Below are positions 1 through 5,521 of a stretch of DNA of 8,835 nt, piece after piece; position 1 is the stretch's first letter; each line of letters begins with the position of its first letter. The stretch is from CALVJJ01 sp045538425 (lineage in GTDB: Bacteria > Bacillota > Clostridia > Christensenellales > UBA1242), in assembly GCA_045538425.1 (NCBI GenBank), contig JAZSRJ010000086.1, positions 1 through 8,835 on the forward strand, written 5' to 3'. The translations under genes and the position numbers were made by a program. The notes under the pieces are model-generated. The model did not search any database. It was given only the letters and a program-made list of their open reading frames with translations, and was not told the origin of the DNA.

Positions 1-389
1 ACCTCTTTTTTCATTTTACTAATTTTTCGAATATGCATAAGTATTTCGTTCTCGATACACTTGCTAGCATAAGTAGCAATTTTGATATTTTTATCACTTT
101 TATAACTATTGATTGCCTTAATAAGTCCAAGACTACCTATACTAATCAAGTCTTCTAGATCTGTATTGACTCCATCAAACTTTTTGGCAATGTATACCAC
201 TAACCTCAAATTATGCTCTATCAAAACTTTTTTTGCTTCCCCATCATTATCATCTAATTTTGCTACCCAAAAAGTTTCCTCTTCTTTACTAAGTGCTTTC
301 GGCAACGCCTCACCTCCACACAAATACAACAATAATTCATGTCCAGCATTACCTAAAAACCAGTTTTTCAATTTGATCCACCACTGCAT
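1..389 (-). CDS. sigE: RNA polymerase sporulation sigma factor sigma-E precursor (partial, C-terminus beyond window)
   Basis: Sigma-70 family factor that directs early mother-cell transcription during sporulation; made as inactive membrane-associated pro-sigma-E. The first 129 codons are present. Residues 1-22 form a pro-sequence rich in aromatic and basic residues (MQWWIKLKNWF), followed by GGEALPKALSKEEE, which matches the GGSEALPPPLSKDEE region of B. subtilis SigE. Region 2 is clear: EHNLRLVVYIAKKF (residues 59-71), LEDLISIGSLGLIKAI (78-93) and IATYASKCIENEILMHIRK (104-122). The ATG at 387-389 is preceded by GAGGTG inside the end of spoIIGA; the spoIIGA stop and this ATG are one base apart (TAATATG), so translation is probably coupled. 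By alignment the pro-sequence is about six residues shorter than in B. subtilis, with the cleavage point expected near residues 21-22 (inference). Regions 3 and 4 lie outside the window, as would sigG if the usual order holds. Confidence 0.97.
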   Translation of the reverse strand, partial: MQWWIKLKNWFLGNAGHELLLYLCGGEALPKALSKEEETFWVAKLDDNDGEAKKVLIEHNLRLVVYIAKKFDGVNTDLEDLISIGSLGLIKAINSYKSDKNIKIATYASKCIENEILMHIRKISKMKKE

Positions 390-390
390 A

Positions 391-1242
391 TTACACCTCT
401 CCAAAAGCCATGACATCACTATAAGACAAAATACAATCAAACTCTGCAAAATTAGTCATGGCAATCCCAATCTCTTTGCCATGAATTGTCCACATTTTAT
501 CTTCTGTATAGATCTCCATTTTCTCAATGGTGGTCACCCAAACTTTGGATGTCGAGCCAATTGATCCAACATCCAAATAATATCCATTTTCAGTTAGTTT
601 TTCAGTTTTGCATAGTTGTATATAATTAATATTGGGATACAACTTTTGAAAGGTTGTCATCCCTACTACCATAAGGCTGTGACGCTCTTTAGACACCAAT
701 CTATTACCTGTATCTAAAAAACCTTTACACATTACCTTTTGTCCGTTGTGATACAAAACCAAATCATAATACAATTGTTCTATTGGTTGTCTTCGTTGTA
801 GATACGCAATCAATTTTTTCATAAGCCATGCATATCCCAAAACCAATAATAAAATACCACTCATTGGGATGTTATATCCATTGATGAGTACCCCACCTAA
901 AGTTGTAGGCATACCCAACATACTGAGCACCCCATAACATACACCACCAAAAACAAAAGTAACGGTTAAAAAGATCATGTAAGTGATCATCATTGATAAA
1001 GGATTGCGATATTTTGCCATGATCCAAACCAACAACAATCCTAAAACCATTTTAGAAACAAAAAGCACAATTGTAGGCATAACAATCAATGGCATAATAA
1101 TAGCACACAATGTCCCAACAAAATCTGCCAGTAAGACACGTTTTTTATTCAATTTGTTTTTCGTTATAACTAAAGACAGATGCATAATTAGCCAATTAAT
1201 CACCAAATTATCTAACAATACATACTCAATATACACTTCCAT
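391..1242 (-). CDS. spoIIGA: Sigma-E processing peptidase SpoIIGA
   Basis: Membrane-embedded aspartic protease that cleaves the pro-sequence of sigma-E after a signal from the forespore (SpoIIR in known systems). The 283-residue product has an N-terminal half with about five hydrophobic helices (roughly residues 7-25, 36-57, 59-76, 86-106 and 126-141) and a soluble C-terminal half with the aspartic protease signature GFLDTGNRL, catalytic Asp at 177. The family often has a D-P pair shortly after DTGN; here this stretch reads VSKERHS, a mild divergence. The start chosen is the ATG at 1240-1242, six bases after AAGGAG at 1249-1254. It gives the typical MEVYIEYVLLDN beginning; an ATG eleven codons earlier has no good ribosome binding site and would lie in the likely promoter region. 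B. subtilis SpoIIGA is slightly longer (309 residues). The neighbour sigE encodes its substrate. Confidence 0.96.
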   Translation of the reverse strand: MEVYIEYVLLDNLVINWLIMHLSLVITKNKLNKKRVLLADFVGTLCAIIMPLIVMPTIVLFVSKMVLGLLLVWIMAKYRNPLSMMITYMIFLTVTFVFGGVCYGVLSMLGMPTTLGGVLINGYNIPMSGILLLVLGYAWLMKKLIAYLQRRQPIEQLYYDLVLYHNGQKVMCKGFLDTGNRLVSKERHSLMVVGMTTFQKLYPNINYIQLCKTEKLTENGYYLDVGSIGSTSKVWVTTIEKMEIYTEDKMWTIHGKEIGIAMTNFAEFDCILSYSDVMAFGEV

Positions 1243-1266
1243 ATCTTTCTCCTTTTTTACAAACAT

Positions 1267-1294
1267 AGTATACAAAAGAAAAAGACAATATCAA
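1267..1294 (-). promoter_or_regulatory. Candidate sigma-A promoter of spoIIGA-sigE
   Basis: On the minus strand, TTGATA (1289-1294) and TATACT (1267-1272) are separated by 16 bp. This places the transcript start near 1260, about 18 bases before the spoIIGA ATG and just upstream of its AAGGAG. The B. subtilis spoIIG promoter is a sigma-A promoter activated by Spo0A but has a 22-bp spacer; here spacing is near normal. Confidence 0.5.
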
Positions 1295-1312
1295 AAAAGA
1301 TAAACTCTCTTA

Positions 1313-1325
1313 TATTGTCGCAATA
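1313..1325. promoter_or_regulatory. Palindrome resembling a Spo0A box upstream of spoIIGA
   Basis: TATTGTCGCAATA is a perfect inverted repeat (TATTG-tcg-CAATA). It contains TGTCGCA, one mismatch from the Spo0A box core TGTCGAA. It lies about 20 bp upstream of the candidate -35, a position compatible with activation. Spo0A control of spoIIG is established in B. subtilis; its use here is inferred. Confidence 0.3.
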
Positions 1326-1410
1326 AAGCATATATTTTGATAAGATGTTGAAAAATATATATACCACAAAAAAAACACATAGTATGGGTTATACCTTTTG
1401 AAACTAGTGA

Positions 1411-1444
1411 AAAAAATGAGCAAGAATAATCTTGCTCATTTTTT
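1411..1444. terminator. Strong bidirectional rho-independent terminator after the SUKH gene
   Basis: A perfect 14-bp stem (AAAAAATGAGCAAG and CTTGCTCATTTTTT) encloses the loop AATAAT, with A and T runs at the outer ends, so it can work on either strand. It begins 17 bases after the stop codon of the SUKH gene and separates it from spoIIGA. Confidence 0.9.
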
Positions 1445-1460
1445 ATTATCCCAAAATATT

Positions 1461-1904
1461 TTAATTTTTTGTACGATTTAAGATATAATCTGCTAAAGTT
1501 TTTGCAATTTGTGTCGGTTTAATGTTTGGTTTAGATTGATAAATCAAACCTTTTGAATCTTGCCAAATAAGAATTCCATCAACACAAGCATTTTCTACAA
1601 CATACATTTTATGAGATACTTGTGGATTAAGTTCCCAACTCTCTTGCGTTAATGATACAACATTTATATAATCTGCTTTTGCAATACCTGATAATTCAAT
1701 TCCTGTTGCCGTAATTGAACCAAAAGCCGCAAGATATTCTTTGTATTCATTTGCAAATTTTAATCCAAGTTGCTTTTCAGCATCTTCAATTTGACTTTCT
1801 GTTGCTGGTGTTAATGACAACAAATTTGGAAGAGACTTTACAACATTAACTATATCCGTTTTCTTAGTCTTGCTTTTGTTTTTTAAAAAATCAAATAATC
1901 CCAT
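1461..1904 (-). CDS. SMI1/KNR4 (SUKH) family protein, possible orphan immunity protein
   Basis: The 147-residue protein has a short charged N-terminus (MGLFDFLKNKSKTKK) and then a SUKH-like fold. The family signature is seen at residues 33-62: T-x-x-Q-I-E-D-A-E-K-Q-L-G-L-K-F followed by EYKEYLAAFGSI. The second block GIELSGI then runs into YINVVSLT and further on VVENACVDGILIWQDSKG. SUKH proteins are widespread as immunity proteins against nuclease toxins and in other protein-binding roles; no toxin gene lies in this window, so its partner is unknown. The ATG at 1902-1904 is chosen because GAGGTG lies 6-7 bases upstream; an ATG thirteen codons earlier would sit upstream of the promoter. The gene is monocistronic, sitting between ftsZ and spoIIGA, where B. 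subtilis has bpr. Confidence 0.85.
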   Translation of the reverse strand: MGLFDFLKNKSKTKKTDIVNVVKSLPNLLSLTPATESQIEDAEKQLGLKFANEYKEYLAAFGSITATGIELSGIAKADYINVVSLTQESWELNPQVSHKMYVVENACVDGILIWQDSKGLIYQSKPNIKPTQIAKTLADYILNRTKN

Positions 1905-1922
1905 ATGTTTCACCTCTGTTTT

Positions 1923-1931
1923 ATTATAACA
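1923..1931 (-). promoter_or_regulatory. Extended -10 promoter element of the SUKH gene
   Basis: The minus strand reads TGTTATAAT, an exact extended -10 (TGnTATAAT). No good -35 lies 16-18 bp upstream, as is common for extended -10 promoters. The implied transcript start near 1916 gives a very short leader that begins at the ribosome binding site, so the exact start is uncertain. Confidence 0.45.
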
Positions 1932-1955
1932 TATTTTTTTCAATTTGCACTACTA

Positions 1956-1973
1956 TTTATAAAATTTTATAAA
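1956..1973. repeat. 18-bp perfect A/T palindrome
   Basis: TTTATAAAATTTTATAAA is a perfect palindrome of A and T only, about 28 bp upstream of the SUKH -10. It could act as an UP-like element or operator, but all-A/T palindromes arise easily in DNA of this composition. Confidence 0.3.
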
Positions 1974-1983
1974 AATACAAAAT

Positions 1984-2045
1984 GGCACTTAGATGTGTGC
2001 TTGTGATATACAATTGTCGTCGCTCCGCTCTGACAGATAAGTACC
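1984..2045 (-). other. Possible structured element in the ftsZ-SUKH gap
   Basis: On the minus strand GGTACTTA (2038-2045) can pair with TAAGTGCC (1984-1991) over 8 bp with one G-U wobble; the same pair is a C-A mismatch on the plus strand, so the fold favours a minus-strand RNA. Inside are two small potential hairpins: TGTC/GACA around a G/C-rich loop (AGAGCGGAGCGAC), and TTGT/ACAA around ATATC. This G/C-rich pocket stands out in an A/T-rich gap. I do not match it to a known RNA family. It lies past the ftsZ terminator and I see no clear promoter for it. Confidence 0.25.
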
Positions 2046-2065
2046 TTTCACAGCATAAAGTAGCC

Positions 2066-2102
2066 AAAAAAAGAGAACTAGATAATATATCTAATTTTCT
2101 TA
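2066..2102 (-). terminator. Rho-independent terminator of ftsA-ftsZ
   Basis: On the minus strand a 15-bp A/U-rich stem (arms 2088-2102 and 2070-2084, including the exact TAGATA/TATCTA pair, one G-U wobble and one mismatch) has a three-base loop. It is followed by a T run covering 2066-2072. It starts about 50 bases after the ftsZ stop codon. Confidence 0.7.
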
Positions 2103-2152
2103 ATTATTACACTAGTTTCTAAAGTACTAGACTAAGCTATGTGTTTTTTATA

Positions 2153-3328
2153 TTAGAACTTTCTATCTCTCATCTTCTTAATGAATGGAGGAACATCTAC
2201 TTCATCAATGGTAACACGTGTAGAAAAACCACTTCTTACAGGTTCTACATCCTTGATTTCTTGTTGTTCTTCTACTTCTTCTTCCTCATCATCATGTTTT
2301 GCAAGATTAGGTTCACTTGCACCAAACATAGATGGAGAAACAGTCGCATAAGCATTAACTTTATTGGCACGTTCTAAACTATTGTCATCAAAACCAGTAG
2401 CAATAACCGTGATCTCAACTTCATCGGTCATATTCTCATCAATACCACTACCAAAAATAATGTTGCAAGATGGATCAAGCACTTGACGTACAAGTTCTAC
2501 AGATTCATCAACCTCTTCCAAAGATAAATCTAAACCACCTTTTACATTAAGAATAAGAGCTGTAGCACCTTCAATACTTGTCTCTAATAATGGACTAGAA
2601 ATTGCTTGTTTTACCGCTTCAATGGTACGACCTTCGCCTCTACCTTTACCTGTACCCATGTGGGCAATACCTTTATTCTTCATAACTGTCTTAACGTCAG
2701 CAAAGTCAAGGTTGATAAGACTTGGTGTAACAATCAAATCAGTAATCCCTTGGATACCTTGTCTAAGCACATCATCAGCTGTACGGAAAGCTTCTAAGAT
2801 ACTAGTACCTTTTGGTACAACTCTAAGCAATTTGTCATTAGGAATCACAACCAAAGTATCAACATTTTTCTTAAGTTCTCTAATACCACGTTCTGCTTGT
2901 TCCATACGTCTTGGACCTTCAAACTTAAAAGGTTTTGTAACAACTGCAACTGTCAAAATACCCATTTCTTTTGCAATCCCAGCAATAACTGGTGCAGCAC
3001 CTGTACCAGTACCGCCACCCATACCAGCAGTAATGAATACTAAGTCTGTATCCTTTAGCATTTTGATCAATTCTTCTTTGCTTTCTTCTGCCGCTTTTTG
3101 TCCAACATCTGGATCAGCACCAGCACCAAGACCACGAGTCAACTTTTCCCCAATTTGCATACGTTGACTTGCTCTACTCATAAGCAAAGCTTGTTTGTCT
3201 GTATTGACTGCAACAAATTCGGCAGAACGAATATTGTTGTCTATCATACGATTGACAGCATTGTTACCGCCTCCACCAACGCCAACAACTTTGATATTAC
3301 AAATTTGGTTAAAACTATCGTTATACAT
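2153..3328 (-). CDS. ftsZ: Cell division protein FtsZ
   Basis: Tubulin-like GTPase that polymerises into the Z ring at midcell and, in sporulating cells, near the pole. The 391 residues show the N-terminal GTP-binding loop VGVGGGGNNAVNRM (residues 15-28), the tubulin signature GGGTGTGAAP, the NLDFADVKTVM T7 loop that completes the GTPase site of the next subunit, and IIFGSGIDENM in the C-terminal domain. The globular part ends near VTVIATGFDD; in this protein the motif reads ITVIATGFDD. A linker of about 55 residues with an acidic run (DDEEEEVEEQQE) leads to the conserved C-terminal peptide VDVPPFIKKMRDRKF, the docking site for FtsA, SepF and other partners in known systems. AGGAGG at 3335-3340 directly abuts the ftsA stop codon and is six bases from the ATG, so the two genes are co-transcribed. 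Confidence 0.99.
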   Translation of the reverse strand: MYNDSFNQICNIKVVGVGGGGNNAVNRMIDNNIRSAEFVAVNTDKQALLMSRASQRMQIGEKLTRGLGAGADPDVGQKAAEESKEELIKMLKDTDLVFITAGMGGGTGTGAAPVIAGIAKEMGILTVAVVTKPFKFEGPRRMEQAERGIRELKKNVDTLVVIPNDKLLRVVPKGTSILEAFRTADDVLRQGIQGITDLIVTPSLINLDFADVKTVMKNKGIAHMGTGKGRGEGRTIEAVKQAISSPLLETSIEGATALILNVKGGLDLSLEEVDESVELVRQVLDPSCNIIFGSGIDENMTDEVEITVIATGFDDNSLERANKVNAYATVSPSMFGASEPNLAKHDDEEEEVEEQQEIKDVEPVRSGFSTRVTIDEVDVPPFIKKMRDRKF

Positions 3329-3340
3329 ATAACCCCTCCT

Positions 3341-4459
3341 CTAATTTCCCATATCAAGTACCATATGAAGTAGTGACATACTACTTGCATAATCTGGTCT
3401 AAAGTATTGTAATTCTTTTGGACATGCGAGTTGAACTTTATGTCCTATTACTTGTGCAACAACATCCATCGCACCCATAATATATCCAAGACCACCACCA
3501 GTAATGTAGATCTTAGTATCTTCGTTGATCTCACTATCAAAAGATTCTATACAACTGAGCAAATGTTCTGCAATATTTTCTACTCTAGCACGCACAATAT
3601 TATTGACTGTGTTGCTATAAAACTTCACTAATTTTGAATCTCTAAAAATCTCATAATAATCATCTTTTGTCGCTTCCATAGACAATACAGTCTTTCTTTT
3701 GAGTTGGTCAGCTTCAAAATAATTAATCTTTAAGACACTCATCAAATCTGACGTAATGAATCCACCACCAGAAGTAAATGTCTTAAGTTCTACAATTCCA
3801 CTATTAAATACTGAAGCAACACTGGTAACAACATTACCAACATCTACGAGTATTGCTCCGTTCTTCTGATCTTTGTCTTCAATCAAATTCATTGCACTTG
3901 CAAGACAAGTTGGCAAATACTCTATTTCCGCAACCCCCACACCTTGCATGAGTTGTTGGATAAAATACAAAAAGTTTTTTTCCGCAGCAATAATAGATAA
4001 GAATGCTGTTATTTTGCTAGCCACAGCACGATCTAAGTCAAGCAATGCTGCTCCTTGATCTAGACTATAACTAATAGGAACAATACTAATGACTTCATGT
4101 GACTCTGGCACAAAACTAAGATCTACATCTTCCACCAATTGTGTTAGATGTTTTTCTTTAATTCTTGAAGGTCGACGGAATACCAGTTCGGATTCTTTCA
4201 CTACCGGGACAAGCATCTCATCTGGTACACCAACATACAATTTTGTTATACGTTTTGTTGTTGTTTTTTCTACTTCCCCAATGAGTCTAGAGACAATCTC
4301 AGATAGATGTTCTGGTGCTAAGAACTCACCTTCCATAAATCCTTCATATTCTGTCTCACTTTTTGCAATCACATGGATACCATCTTTAGTCCTAAATCCT
4401 ACAAGCAAAACAATCTTAGATGAACCAAAATCAATGACTGCAAATTCTTTTCTTGCCAC
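3341..4459 (-). CDS. ftsA: Cell division protein FtsA (short form without an evident membrane-targeting helix)
   Basis: Actin-like ATPase that normally tethers FtsZ to the membrane and recruits later division proteins. The phosphate-1 loop AVIDFGSSKIVLLVG lies near the N-terminus, followed by the 1C-domain region (HEVISIVPISYSLD). The phosphate-2 segment reads ILVDVGNVVTSVA and the adenosine motif ITGGGLGYIMGAMDVV. Two oddities: phosphate-2 is usually DIGGGT-like, but here the second Gly-Gly is replaced by Asn-Val; and the protein stops right after PDYASSMSLLHMVLDMGN, the end of the actin-like core. The linker and amphipathic helix seen in E. coli (420 aa) and B. subtilis (440 aa) FtsA are absent. 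I choose GTG at 4457-4459 (372 residues): GGGGGA lies five bases upstream and the protein then begins MARKEFAVIDFG. An ATG eight codons earlier has no ribosome binding site and would leave a leader of only about 15 bases. Confidence 0.93.
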   Translation of the reverse strand: MARKEFAVIDFGSSKIVLLVGFRTKDGIHVIAKSETEYEGFMEGEFLAPEHLSEIVSRLIGEVEKTTTKRITKLYVGVPDEMLVPVVKESELVFRRPSRIKEKHLTQLVEDVDLSFVPESHEVISIVPISYSLDQGAALLDLDRAVASKITAFLSIIAAEKNFLYFIQQLMQGVGVAEIEYLPTCLASAMNLIEDKDQKNGAILVDVGNVVTSVASVFNSGIVELKTFTSGGGFITSDLMSVLKINYFEADQLKRKTVLSMEATKDDYYEIFRDSKLVKFYSNTVNNIVRARVENIAEHLLSCIESFDSEINEDTKIYITGGGLGYIMGAMDVVAQVIGHKVQLACPKELQYFRPDYASSMSLLHMVLDMGN

Positions 4460-4504
4460 TTTTATCCCCCAATGTTTATACATAAATATACAATTTACAT
4501 TTTA

Positions 4505-4534
4505 ATTATACAATTTTGCTTCCATAGATGTCAA
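4505..4534 (-). promoter_or_regulatory. Strong sigma-A promoter of ftsA-ftsZ
   Basis: The minus strand has an exact TTGACA (4529-4534) and an exact TATAAT (4505-4510) with an 18-bp spacer. Transcription would start near 4498, about 39 bases before the GTG start of ftsA. It lies after the terminator of the preceding gene, so ftsA-ftsZ are expressed independently of murA-ftsQ. Confidence 0.85.
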
Positions 4535-4587
4535 CTTTTTAACCATGGGTTTTGAAAAATTATTCAAATATTCCCGTAACCAAAATC

Positions 4588-4602
4588 TGTCAATTTTTGA
4601 CA
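4588..4602. promoter_or_regulatory. Perfect inverted repeat TGTCAA-N3-TTGACA upstream of ftsA
   Basis: Two six-base arms flank TTT (read on plus). The minus-strand TTGACA at 4588-4593 could be a second -35, with a weak -10 (TATTTG, 4565-4570) 17 bp downstream. Alternatively the palindrome may be a repressor or activator site for the ftsA promoter. No regulator is identified. Confidence 0.3.
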
Positions 4603-4603
4603 T

Positions 4604-4627
4604 AAAAAGACTACCAAATGGTAGCCT
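4604..4627 (-). terminator. Rho-independent terminator of the pilin-like gene
   Basis: On the minus strand GGCTACC and GGTAGTC form a 7-bp stem (one G-U pair) around the loop ATTT, followed by five T. It starts four bases after the stop codon of the pilin-like gene. Confidence 0.8.
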
Positions 4628-4630
4628 GTT

Positions 4631-5407
4631 TTATTTTAGATCAAAAATCAAATCTTCAATAGCCCCAACATTGTTGATAATCAATTTTAAGACAATCAAC
4701 AACAAAATGGTCAATACAAATGCTAAAATAAACCATAGCATTCTCTTCTTCGCTTCTGCTCTTTTATCTTCACTTTCGGCTTTTGCAAGTGATATACCTA
4801 AGTAGATGGCATAGAACATACCCGCAGTCCCCACAATAATCAAAATTGGAACAAATACCGCATCAAACCAATCTAGCAATAACTGAATAATACCCCACCA
4901 GTTTTTACTTTTTGTATCTTCCAAATCCATTCTCTTAGATTCTTTAATCACAACAGTAATTTTATTATCTGTAGTTGTAACAACTTTACTACCATCTTGT
5001 ATTTCTAAAGAATGTCCACTTGGCACATACCCTGTCAATCTTGAAAAAGCATCATTAAACGTGTCTTTACTAGAGGTCATTTTAATAGTCAATTCTACAG
5101 TGCTTCCTTTAATGGTAAAACCAGTTTTGGTCTCCCATGCATCACCATTTTTTTGCTGAAAAACACTTTGACAATACTCCTCAAATGTACAACCAGCTTC
5201 TGTTTTGTTGAAATTCGTATAGTCTAAAACAACTGTTACATCAATCGTCGTATTTTGAGTCCCTGTACTCCCAGAAGCGTCTTCTTGAGTAGTTCCATTC
5301 TCCTCTTGTGCAAAGATCACATTTTGATTCGTACAAGGTTGTGACGCACACGCAAAAACGCCTACAATCAGCGCTAAAATAATTAAAATTAGACTGCATT
5401 TTTTCAT
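4631..5407 (-). CDS. Exported protein with extracellular domain and VirB2/TrbC pilin-like two-helix C-terminus
   Basis: The 258-residue product begins with a signal-like segment (MKKCSLILIILALIVGVFAC). Cys20 follows VFA, so a lipoprotein form is possible but the lipobox is imperfect. A Gln/Ser/Thr-rich stretch leads to a domain of about 110 residues (roughly 54-160) that I do not recognise, with Cys73 and Cys79. The C-terminal 80 residues hold two membrane helices (about 183-207 and 223-246) joined by AKAESEDKRAEAKKR. This layout, a short charged loop of the form AK-x(5)-KR-x-EAKKR, resembles pilin-like conjugal transfer proteins of the VirB2/TrbC (Mbov_0395-like) type. No conjugation genes are nearby, so a pilus role is unproven; a membrane-anchored surface protein is equally possible. 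The ribosome binding site is weak (CGGAAAA before the ATG). The gene is monocistronic, between its own promoter and terminator and within the division cluster. Confidence 0.75.
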   Translation of the reverse strand: MKKCSLILIILALIVGVFACASQPCTNQNVIFAQEENGTTQEDASGSTGTQNTTIDVTVVLDYTNFNKTEAGCTFEEYCQSVFQQKNGDAWETKTGFTIKGSTVELTIKMTSSKDTFNDAFSRLTGYVPSGHSLEIQDGSKVVTTTDNKITVVIKESKRMDLEDTKSKNWWGIIQLLLDWFDAVFVPILIIVGTAGMFYAIYLGISLAKAESEDKRAEAKKRMLWFILAFVLTILLLIVLKLIINNVGAIEDLIFDLK

Positions 5408-5451
5408 TTGTTTTCCGATTGATACTCCCTATATAAAGTGTACTCGTGTAT

Positions 5452-5482
5452 AGTATACCCCCCCCCCTGGAAAATTTGTCAA
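5452..5482 (-). promoter_or_regulatory. Promoter of the pilin-like gene with a G10 tract in the spacer (candidate phase-variable promoter)
   Basis: The minus strand has an exact TTGACA (5477-5482) and TATACT (5452-5457). The 19-bp spacer is nine bases (AATTTTCCA) plus ten consecutive G that touch the -10. Optimal spacing is 17 bp, equal to eight G, so gain or loss of G by replication slippage should change promoter strength. The implied start near 5445 gives a leader of about 38 bases. Confidence 0.75.
5458..5467. repeat. Homopolymer C10 (plus) / G10 (minus)
   Basis: Ten identical C on the plus strand. No other G or C run of comparable length occurs in this A/T-rich window. Such a tract is intrinsically prone to slipped-strand mispairing, and also to sequencing error. 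Confidence 0.95.
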
Positions 5483-5493
5483 GCAAATACAAC

Positions 5494-5521
5494 AAAAAAA
5501 GATATCTTGCGATATCTTCTT
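5494..5521 (-). terminator. Rho-independent terminator of murA-ftsQ
   Basis: On the minus strand an 11-bp stem built on GATATC/GATATC plus A/T and one G-U pair closes a GCAA loop (a stable GNRA tetraloop), with seven T at the end. The stem starts within the ftsQ stop codon. It ends just before the -35 of the pilin-like gene, insulating that gene. Confidence 0.85.

Noticed and set aside
109..564. 151-codon open frame on the plus strand
   Set aside because: Antisense to the end of spoIIGA and the start of sigE, both clearly recognised; no ribosome binding site or family resemblance.
2622..3167. 181-codon open frame on the plus strand
   Set aside because: It lies wholly antisense to ftsZ, has no ribosome binding site and encodes a Pro/Ser-rich composition typical of an antisense shadow of a conserved gene.
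4460..4483. Upstream ATG start for ftsA adding eight residues
   Set aside because: No ribosome binding site and only about 15 bases of leader from the strong promoter; the GTG at 4457-4459 has GGGGGA and gives the family-typical N-terminus.
5429..5467. G10 tract as a translational (frameshift) phase switch
   Set aside because: The pilin-like frame has an in-frame TAG at 5429-5431 between the tract and its ATG, so slippage cannot fuse an upstream start to the gene; only a transcriptional effect remains.
5241..5495. 84-codon minus-strand frame that reads through the G10 tract
   Set aside because: It overlaps the pilin-like gene in another frame, has no ribosome binding site, and its start lies upstream of the likely transcript start.
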